Shown here piece after piece: positions 41,474-46,922 of a stretch of 46,922 nt of DNA. The DNA is from CAZLFA01 sp964558665 (lineage in GTDB: Bacteria; Desulfobacterota; Syntrophia; Syntrophales; PHBD01): positions 1 to 46,922 of the forward strand of contig CAZLFA010000026.1 in the NCBI GenBank assembly GCA_964558665.1, in the 5' to 3' direction. Every line of letters begins with the position of its first letter. The first letter of the stretch is position 1. The position numbers were made by a program, and so were the translations under genes. The notes under the pieces were generated by a model. The model did not search any database. It was not told the origin of the DNA and saw only the letters and a list, made by a program, of their open reading frames with translations.

Positions 41474-42964
41474 CTACTTCCTTATTGCGACGTAGAAAGT
41501 AGATCGCCCTCTCTTAATAAGCAATAAAAGCCTATCCTTGTCTTTTTTCCTGGATACTTCTCTGACGTAATCATTAACGCTTGTTATTTTATTCTTATTA
41601 ACCTCGAGAATGATGTCCTGCTGCTGTATTCCTACTCCTTCAGCCAATCCACCATCCTTGACACCCACAACGATAACCCCCCGCCTTGGAATACCCAGAT
41701 ATTTGGCAATCTCAGGGGTTATATCCTGAACAACCATACCCAGGTCGTCACTCGCCACAGGCCTCTTCTCCGCTGCCATTTCTGCACGGTCTGTTCTTTC
41801 TGCAACGATGATATCAAAACTTTTTTCCTTACCGTCTCGCAATACCTTGAGAGATATCTTCTCACCCACTCGCAAAGTGGCAATTTTCATTAATAATTCA
41901 TGGGTATCCTTTATCTTCTTTCCGTTCACCTCTGTTACCACATCTCCCGCTTTTATGCCTGCCCTGTCTGCCGGATCACCTTTGAACACATCTGAAATCA
42001 GAGCCCCGCCCCGGTCTCTCATGTTCATGCTCTTTGCTATGTCTTCTGTTACATCCTGCACAGAAATCCCCAGCCATCCTCTCGTCACTTTTCCTTTGGA
42101 CTTCAAATCCGGAAGAATGGATTTGGCCATATCTATAGGTATAGCAAATCCGATACCCTGCCCCTGTGCAACAATCGCCGTATTGATCCCTACTACTTTG
42201 CCCTCCATATTGAAAAGAGGTCCTCCGCTATTTCCCGGATTAATAGAGGCGTCCGTCTGAATAAAATTATCGTAGGGACCTGCGCCGATCACTCTCCCCT
42301 TGGCACTGACGATTCCCGCGGTAACGGTTTGTTCAAGTCCAAAAGGATTGCCGATGGCAATAACCCACTCTCCGACGCGCAGTTTCTCCGAGTCCCCTAT
42401 TTCAACCACAGGCAGACTTTCCGAAGGTTTTATCTTTATCAGAGCAATATCTGTTTTGGAGTCGCGTCCGATGACCTTTGCCTCATACTCCCTGCCGTCA
42501 GAAATTTTGACCAATATTTTATCCGCCTGCTCAACAACATGGCTGTTTGTAAAAATATAGCCATCATGGCTGATAATAAACCCGGATCCCAGACTTCTCT
42601 GCTTATACTCTCTTCGTGGTGATCCACCAAAAAAACGATCAAAGAATTCGTCACCGCCAAAATATCTGTCAAATGGTGCACTATCGCCAAATGGCGATCT
42701 GCCCCCTCCCCTGACTCCCGGCTTGATGATTTTTGTTGTGCTTATATTAACAACAGCAGGTTTGACTTTCTCTGTAAGGTCGGCAAAGGAAACAGGCCCC
42801 CGCACCGCTTCCCCGTTTGTCACGGCCACGGCGCTTTTGACATCATTTCCTGATGGTGCAAATGATGATCTTAGAACTTCAACAAACGAAACAAGAAAAA
42901 AACCAATTAGAAAAGCCAGTAAAAACATGAAAAAAGTTTTCCTGGCCTGAACGTCTTTACCCAT
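41474..42964 (-). CDS. DegP/HtrA-type periplasmic serine protease
   Basis: This 496-aa protease has an N-terminal hydrophobic segment (FFMFLLAFLIGFFLVSFVEV) that acts as signal or anchor, and a trypsin-like domain with triad His in TNSHVV, Asp in SKTDIALI and Ser in GNSGGP. Two PDZ domains follow (RGWLGISVQDV... and VASDDLGMVVQDI...). It degrades or chaperones misfolded envelope proteins. GGAGG is 6 nt before ATG 42964. A strong promoter lies upstream at 43011-43040. Confidence 0.94.
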   Translation of the reverse strand: MGKDVQARKTFFMFLLAFLIGFFLVSFVEVLRSSFAPSGNDVKSAVAVTNGEAVRGPVSFADLTEKVKPAVVNISTTKIIKPGVRGGGRSPFGDSAPFDRYFGGDEFFDRFFGGSPRREYKQRSLGSGFIISHDGYIFTNSHVVEQADKILVKISDGREYEAKVIGRDSKTDIALIKIKPSESLPVVEIGDSEKLRVGEWVIAIGNPFGLEQTVTAGIVSAKGRVIGAGPYDNFIQTDASINPGNSGGPLFNMEGKVVGINTAIVAQGQGIGFAIPIDMAKSILPDLKSKGKVTRGWLGISVQDVTEDIAKSMNMRDRGGALISDVFKGDPADRAGIKAGDVVTEVNGKKIKDTHELLMKIATLRVGEKISLKVLRDGKEKSFDIIVAERTDRAEMAAEKRPVASDDLGMVVQDITPEIAKYLGIPRRGVIVVGVKDGGLAEGVGIQQQDIILEVNKNKITSVNDYVREVSRKKDKDRLLLLIKRGRSTFYVAIRK

Positions 42965-43010
42965 ATCTTCCTCCCCTTGATACAGCACGAGTGATTTACT
43001 CTAATTATCG

Positions 43011-43040
43011 TTAATATAAAGGGCTTTGTCCTTTTGTCAA
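43011..43040 (-). promoter_or_regulatory. Sigma-70 promoter of the HtrA-type protease
   Basis: On the minus strand a perfect TTGACA (43040-43035) and TATTAA (43016-43011) are separated by 18 bp. It is 47 nt before the start codon. Confidence 0.65.
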
Positions 43041-43083
43041 TAAGATTTCAACCGGCTGGCTACCAGATTCTCCTTTAAGCAGT

Positions 43084-43902
43084 TCAAACCTGGAGGCTGC
43101 TCTCACTCATTACGGGATTTTTTAAACATCCAATCTTTTCTATTGCAACTTCGACTATATCTCCATCTTTCAGGAAAAGAGGCGGTTGTCTTGTAAAGCC
43201 GACCCCCTCAGGCGTTCCCGTTAGAATAACCGTTCCCGGAAGAAGCGTCATAGATTGTGATAGATTGCTTATTATCTCAGAAACAGAAAATATCATGTCG
43301 GCGGTAACGGCTTTCTGAACAAGTTCTCCATTGATTGTGGTACTTATCGCAAGGTTATCAAGATCATCAATCTCGTCTCTTGATACTATCCACGGTCCAA
43401 GAGGACAAAACGTATCGAAGCTTTTTCCCCTTGCCCACTGCCCTTTCTGCTTTTCGAACTGCCAGTCTCTGGCACTTATATCGTTTGCACATGTGTAGCC
43501 CAATATATACTCCATAGCGTCACGCTTTGATATGTTCTTTGCTTTTTTGCCTATGACAACCGCCAGCTCCCCTTCATAGTCTACCTTTTCAGGGCCGGCG
43601 GAAGGCAGAATTATCGGACTGCCGTTTCCTGTCACACTGGTGGTTGCTTTCAGGAACAGTATGGGCTGTTGCGGGTAATCCATCATCGTTTCATCACCAT
43701 GCTTCTTATAATTAATGCCCAATGCAAGAATGTTGATTGGTACAATAGGAGAAAGCAGCATGGTAATTCTAAGTTTTGATAGCGTAATTTCGTAATCTTC
43801 AAAAATCTCACCCTTTATTTCATGAGCATAATTCGGATCTTGCTGATCATAAACGCCGAAGTGCTCTCTATTGTCTGTTGAAATAAAGCGAATAATCTTC
43901 AT
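43084..43902 (-). CDS. Fumarylacetoacetate-hydrolase (FAH) family protein
   Basis: This 272-aa protein has the FAH-family metal site VDYEGELAVVIGK, the middle motif GYTCANDISARDWQ and the C-terminal GTPEGVGFTRQPP. Members hydrolyse or hydrate C-C bonds of acylpyruvates or 2-oxo acids such as 2-hydroxyhepta-2,4-diene-1,7-dioate. AAGGAGG lies 5 nt before ATG 43902. It is divergent from the MlaE-like gene. Confidence 0.9.
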   Translation of the reverse strand: MKIIRFISTDNREHFGVYDQQDPNYAHEIKGEIFEDYEITLSKLRITMLLSPIVPINILALGINYKKHGDETMMDYPQQPILFLKATTSVTGNGSPIILPSAGPEKVDYEGELAVVIGKKAKNISKRDAMEYILGYTCANDISARDWQFEKQKGQWARGKSFDTFCPLGPWIVSRDEIDDLDNLAISTTINGELVQKAVTADMIFSVSEIISNLSQSMTLLPGTVILTGTPEGVGFTRQPPLFLKDGDIVEVAIEKIGCLKNPVMSESSLQV

Positions 43903-43963
43903 CGTGTCCTCCTTAAAAGATATTTTATTTCCCGTCCGCGCCATACATGCCGTTTGCCCTCGT

Positions 43964-43993
43964 ATCTGTTATATGGTAGTGTATACAACAGAT
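43964..43993. promoter_or_regulatory. Inverted repeat in the divergent FAH / mlaE spacer
   Basis: ATCTGTT (43964-43970) and AACAGAT (43987-43993) form a perfect 7-bp inverted repeat with a 16-bp centre, midway between two divergent genes. It could be a regulator site. Confidence 0.35.
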
Positions 43994-44023
43994 TACATAA
44001 ATTCATTGTTTGAAAGATGTCCC

Positions 44024-44824
44024 ATGACTGCAAAAATAGAACTACTTGGTGCAGCAACGATAAATATGGCAAAAGCCCTGCACGAAGTTCTCTACTTTTC
44101 TCTTCGGATCGTCAAAAAAATCTTCTGCAAGCAATCCTACAACAGCGCTATGCGCATGGTATTGATTAATCAGATATATTTTACCTCTGTACAGCTTCTT
44201 CCCCTGTTTCTTGTCGTATCCGTTATCTTTGGTTCAACATTAGTGGCGGTAGTGGTCAAGATGATGCTGGACATCAACCTGACCGACCAATTGGGAAGAT
44301 TCCTTATGGGGTTCGTAGTAACAGAATTATCGCCCTTTATAACTGTTTTACTTATCGCACTCAGGTCCAGTTCCGCCATAAATACAGAAATTGCTGTCAT
44401 GAAGGTCAATAATGAGCTGAAAACTCTCCAGATGTATAATATTGATATCATAAACTATCTTTTTCTACCAAGGATTATCAACGGGATTATTTCCATAATG
44501 CTCCTCAGCGGACTCTTTTCAATTGTAGTACTCACAAGCGGCGCCTTTTTCTCCAAGTTGATTGTCGGACTCAGTATGAACGATTATGCTGATGTCCTAT
44601 TACAATCTGCAGCTTTTTCTGATATTGTTATTCTGATATTAAAATGTACTGCTTTCGGTTTTTTTATAACGCTTATACCTATTCGTTTCGGATTGAGGGC
44701 ATCGCACGAATTAACAAGCATTCCCATCGCTGTCCTTAACGGCATGGTCAATGTTTTTTTATCTATTGTAATAATTGAGGTGCTGTCATTATTTGCAAGG
44801 TCCATAATAACAAGATTTATCTGA
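44024..44824 (+). CDS. Divergent MlaE-type ABC permease
   Basis: This 266-aa inner-membrane protein with about five hydrophobic segments aligns with MlaE, the permease of the outer-membrane phospholipid transport system. The MlaE core usually reads ELGPVLTALLVAGRVGAA...EIGTMKV; here it is ELSPFITVLLIALRSSSAINTEIAVMKV, showing drift in the segment that contacts the ATPase. The ATG at 44024 follows a weak AAAGA. It is in an operon with the ATPase relic, MlaD and a lipoprotein. Confidence 0.82.
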   Translation: MTAKIELLGAATINMAKALHEVLYFSLRIVKKIFCKQSYNSAMRMVLINQIYFTSVQLLPLFLVVSVIFGSTLVAVVVKMMLDINLTDQLGRFLMGFVVTELSPFITVLLIALRSSSAINTEIAVMKVNNELKTLQMYNIDIINYLFLPRIINGIISIMLLSGLFSIVVLTSGAFFSKLIVGLSMNDYADVLLQSAAFSDIVILILKCTAFGFFITLIPIRFGLRASHELTSIPIAVLNGMVNVFLSIVIIEVLSLFARSIITRFI

Positions 44825-44844
44825 CACTCTTTGATAATGAAGAA

Positions 44845-45288
44845 GTGCTTGAGAAGGAACGGGACCATCTGATAGATATCCACAAGGATCACTTGGGGCT
44901 TGTTGCAGTGGATGTGCCTCTCATATCGAATTTAAGTGTGTGCGACAATATAGCCCTGATTATTCAATATCACCAGAATGTTCCTGCAAAGCAGGCGGTG
45001 CAACTCGTAATTTCTTATCTTAAGCGATTTGGTATGGAAAAGATCGCATACAAAAGAAATCCATCTCTTACTGATGAAGAACGCTTTTGTGCAATGATTT
45101 TACGGGCGGCTATGGTTACTGATGCCACTATTCTTATAGACAGGCCATTGAAAATTCTTCCTGACCTCGAAGAAAAGAGTTTCTTTTATAATATCTTGGG
45201 TGGCCTTGCTGACATCTTCCATGAATGCCATATTCTTGATTACGAGTGGAATCGTGAACGTTACGAGATGATATATGAAATTGAATAA
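44845..45288 (+). CDS. Degenerate MlaF-like ABC ATPase relic without Walker A
   Basis: This 147-aa frame follows the C-terminal two-thirds of an ABC nucleotide-binding domain. LISNLSVCDNIALIIQ matches the post-P-loop segment around the Q-loop. PSLTDEERFCAMILRAA sits where LSGGQ...RVALARA should be. ATILIDRP replaces Walker B LLDEP, and LDY replaces the His-loop. The frame stays open upstream to 44779, overlapping the permease end, but no P-loop exists there. Every ATP-handling motif is lost, yet no frameshift or stop occurs. It may be a pseudo-ATPase or a decaying gene. It starts at GTG with no clear ribosome site and overlaps mlaD by 14 nt. Confidence 0.65.
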   Translation: MLEKERDHLIDIHKDHLGLVAVDVPLISNLSVCDNIALIIQYHQNVPAKQAVQLVISYLKRFGMEKIAYKRNPSLTDEERFCAMILRAAMVTDATILIDRPLKILPDLEEKSFFYNILGGLADIFHECHILDYEWNRERYEMIYEIE

Positions 45289-46129
45289 TAATCTCAAAGT
45301 TGGCCTTTTTGTTGCCATTACAACCACGCTGATCATTGGCGTTCTCGCTGTCGGGGCATATAAAAAGGGCTTTTTTGAAATGGAAGAGTCGTTCACTCTG
45401 GCCTCAAAAACAGGAGAGGGCATCAAGGAAGGCATGCCGGTTATCTTCTCCGGTTTTAATATTGGACGTGTTGTCTCATCAGATCTTGATGACAAGGGAG
45501 TGGTGCTTGTAAAGATAACCGTCTTGAAACGACACACCAAATGGATTCGCTCCGACAGCAGATTCACACTTGAAAAACCTCTTTTTGCCGCGCCGCGCAT
45601 TGTCATTTCCACAGACAATATGCAAAGCCCCCTGCTGTCTTCGAAGAATGTACCAACGCTAACGGAAGTAAGCGATATAAACGAACTGATCAAGAAAGGA
45701 CAACCGATTCTTGACCAAGTCAAAAGGATTGTTGAACATGTTGAAATTGTTACAAAAAACCTGGCGGACCCGCGGGGTGATGTCAACAAAATCCTGGGCA
45801 ATACACAAAGATTAACCAACAAACTTAACAATATCATGTCTAAACTTGACTCAATTGCTGGAAAAACTGATGATCAGCTTTACGGAAACAACGGTGCACT
45901 GCCTCTGATAAGAGGAATCTTGAAGGACATTCTACTGAAATTGAGAAAACTTGATGCAACAGTGGACAACATAAACAAAATGAGCACTAACGCTTCGGAT
46001 TCTACAAAAGATCTTAAGTATCTTCGCGGTGAGCTGGACAATACAGTAAACTCGATCAGTGAGCTGGTGGCTAAACTTGACAAGATACTCTCCTCATTTA
46101 AAAAAGATCCGGAATTTGAACTGCCATGA
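45275..46129 (+). CDS. MlaD-type MCE-domain lipid-transport protein
   Basis: This 284-aa protein has one N-terminal membrane helix (VGLFVAITTTLIIGVLAVGAY) and a periplasmic MCE domain (EGIKEGMPVIFSGFNIGRVVSSDLDD), then a long helical tail (TKNLADPRGDVNKILGNTQRLTNKL) with coiled-coil periodicity. It should span part of the periplasm and carry phospholipid. It overlaps the upstream gene by 14 nt and the lipoprotein gene by 4 nt (ATGA). Confidence 0.88.
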   Translation: MKLNNNLKVGLFVAITTTLIIGVLAVGAYKKGFFEMEESFTLASKTGEGIKEGMPVIFSGFNIGRVVSSDLDDKGVVLVKITVLKRHTKWIRSDSRFTLEKPLFAAPRIVISTDNMQSPLLSSKNVPTLTEVSDINELIKKGQPILDQVKRIVEHVEIVTKNLADPRGDVNKILGNTQRLTNKLNNIMSKLDSIAGKTDDQLYGNNGALPLIRGILKDILLKLRKLDATVDNINKMSTNASDSTKDLKYLRGELDNTVNSISELVAKLDKILSSFKKDPEFELP

Positions 46130-46782
46130 AAAAGCTATTATTATTAATGATTTTCTGTCTTATGGTTTCATGTGGTTCCCAGTCTGTTCCCGATTGGAAA
46201 AATACAGGTTTTAATCAATTAGAAAGCTATAAAAAGAATGCCTTAATCGGCAAGGATTTTATCGCTGAATCAAATTTTAAAAAAGCAACCGACGAAATCA
46301 AAAGAAGCGGCGATCTTGATACTCTTGCCAAAGCATATATAAATAAATTTGGCGTACAGGCGGCACTGCTCGAAAATATCCGCGATGATGAATATCTGGA
46401 GATAGAAGAAATCTCGCCGAATCCCGAATACATGAATTTTTTCAATTTTCTCAAGGGTCTTTTCATGTATGTGGATGGAGGGCGTCTGCCTGCACGCTAC
46501 CGGGGTGTTTTCAAGGCAATTCAAGATAACGCCATTAAGGATCTGGAAAATCAGATTAACCGCATTGATGATCCCTTGTCTCGTTTGATAGCTATCGGAG
46601 TTGCTGTGAAACAGAAAAAATACAATGAGGCCATTCTTAAATCGGCAGCCGATACGGCTTCTGCAAACGGTTGGAAGAAAGCTCTTTTGGTTTACCTGCA
46701 ACAACTCCAATCCTTTTACGAAGCCCGGCAAAATCAGCCCAAGGCAGATAAAATAAAAAAGACTATCCAGGTTCTAAAGTAG
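46126..46782 (+). CDS. Putative lipoprotein of the Mla-like cluster
   Basis: This 218-aa protein has a signal peptide ending in LMVSC, so Cys16 should be lipidated. The mature part is mostly helical (KKATDEIKRSGDLDTLAKAYINKF, DPLSRLIAIGVAVKQKKYNEAILKSAADTA) with TPR-like character near the end. No family was recognised. It may be an outer-membrane partner of the MCE protein, by context. ATGA overlap with mlaD shows translational coupling. Confidence 0.7.
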   Translation: MKKLLLLMIFCLMVSCGSQSVPDWKNTGFNQLESYKKNALIGKDFIAESNFKKATDEIKRSGDLDTLAKAYINKFGVQAALLENIRDDEYLEIEEISPNPEYMNFFNFLKGLFMYVDGGRLPARYRGVFKAIQDNAIKDLENQINRIDDPLSRLIAIGVAVKQKKYNEAILKSAADTASANGWKKALLVYLQQLQSFYEARQNQPKADKIKKTIQVLK

Positions 46783-46823
46783 TCAGCAGTATTGTAGAGT
46801 CTCTTTTTCATTCCTGATGATTA

Positions 46824-46852
46824 TTGACACTCTTTAAAAACCATGTTACGCA
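46824..46852 (+). promoter_or_regulatory. Candidate promoter of the tRNA gene
   Basis: A perfect TTGACA (46824-46829) is followed after 16-17 bp by TTACGC/TACGCA, about 20 nt ahead of the tRNA. Confidence 0.45.
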
Positions 46853-46872
46853 CTTTTTCCTGGCCTAATTCA

Positions 46873-46922
46873 GCCCCCGTAGCTCAGTAGGATAGAGCAA
46901 CGGATTCCTAATCCGTGTGCCG
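46873..46922 (+). tRNA. tRNA-Arg(CCT), partial at the right edge
   Basis: The 5' part shows acceptor arm GCCCCCG, D-arm GCTC...GAGC, and anticodon stem ACGGA/TCCGT with a 7-nt loop TTCCTAA. The anticodon CCT reads AGG (Arg). The T-arm and 3' end lie beyond the window. Confidence 0.9.

Noticed and set aside
45100..45837. Minus-strand open frame (245 codons) across the ATPase relic and MCE gene
   Set aside because: It is antisense to the MCE domain and has no recognisable motif.

Overview
The window looks like a chromosomal segment of a strictly anaerobic deltaproteobacterium, most plausibly Desulfobacterota of the Syntrophus/Smithella type. The assignment is inferred from gene content: two ADP-forming acyl-CoA synthetases, a phenylacetate-CoA ligase paired with an ACT-domain protein, a duplicated ThyX-like protein, an N-type (Na+) F-ATPase operon, a sigma-54 two-component pair and a phasin-like protein. 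There are no rRNA genes, insertion sequences, CRISPR arrays or prophage genes. One tRNA-Arg(CCT) is cut by the right edge.

Layout. 1-1780: a degenerate M23 peptidase-like protein, a phasin-like protein with a clear terminator, and a small ORF. 1900-4392: ilvBN (acetolactate synthase) behind a classical attenuator with a valine-rich leader peptide (V-A-V-V-V-V) and two tandem terminator hairpins. 4436-9306: an ADP-forming acyl-CoA synthetase (minus), trxB-lgt (plus) and a metallo-beta-lactamase-fold hydrolase (minus). 9608-13428: a DUF350 / lipoprotein / glutathionylspermidine-synthase-like module resembling E. coli yjfLMC, then a TrmH-type methyltransferase and CutA. 13459-17256 (minus): RNA methyltransferase, murI, a double-ThyX protein and a Cys-rich mini-protein.

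17420-30912 is the most interesting block. A PAS histidine kinase with a degenerate receiver and an NtrC-type sigma-54 activator precede a well-formed sigma-54 (-24/-12) promoter. That promoter drives two tandem paralogous sensor-like genes followed by a complete N-ATPase operon in the order atpD-C-Q-R-B-E-F-A-G. A cytidylate-kinase-like protein with a Cys-rich leader and a cyclic-nucleotide-binding-domain protein follow. Two 16-bp dyads 22 bp apart, at the stop codon of the activator gene, look like its enhancer sites. The inference is a signal-gated sodium ATPase regulon in which the two-component pair, enhancer, promoter and sensor proteins act together. The c-subunit keeps the Q...ES...Y sodium-binding signature.

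30938-38944: ACT protein and phenylacetate-CoA ligase (minus), NUDIX hydrolase (minus), Hsp20 and Lon (plus), and a second ADP-forming acyl-CoA synthetase whose domain order (beta-alpha) is the reverse of the first (alpha-beta). 38955-43902 (minus): DUF374 acyltransferase, PHP phosphoesterase, EndoIII-related protein, HtrA/DegP protease, FAA-hydrolase family protein. 44024-46782: a divergent Mla/MCE lipid-transport cluster (MlaE permease, an ABC-ATPase relic without a P-loop, MlaD, lipoprotein).

All functional statements come from reading motifs by eye; no database search was possible.
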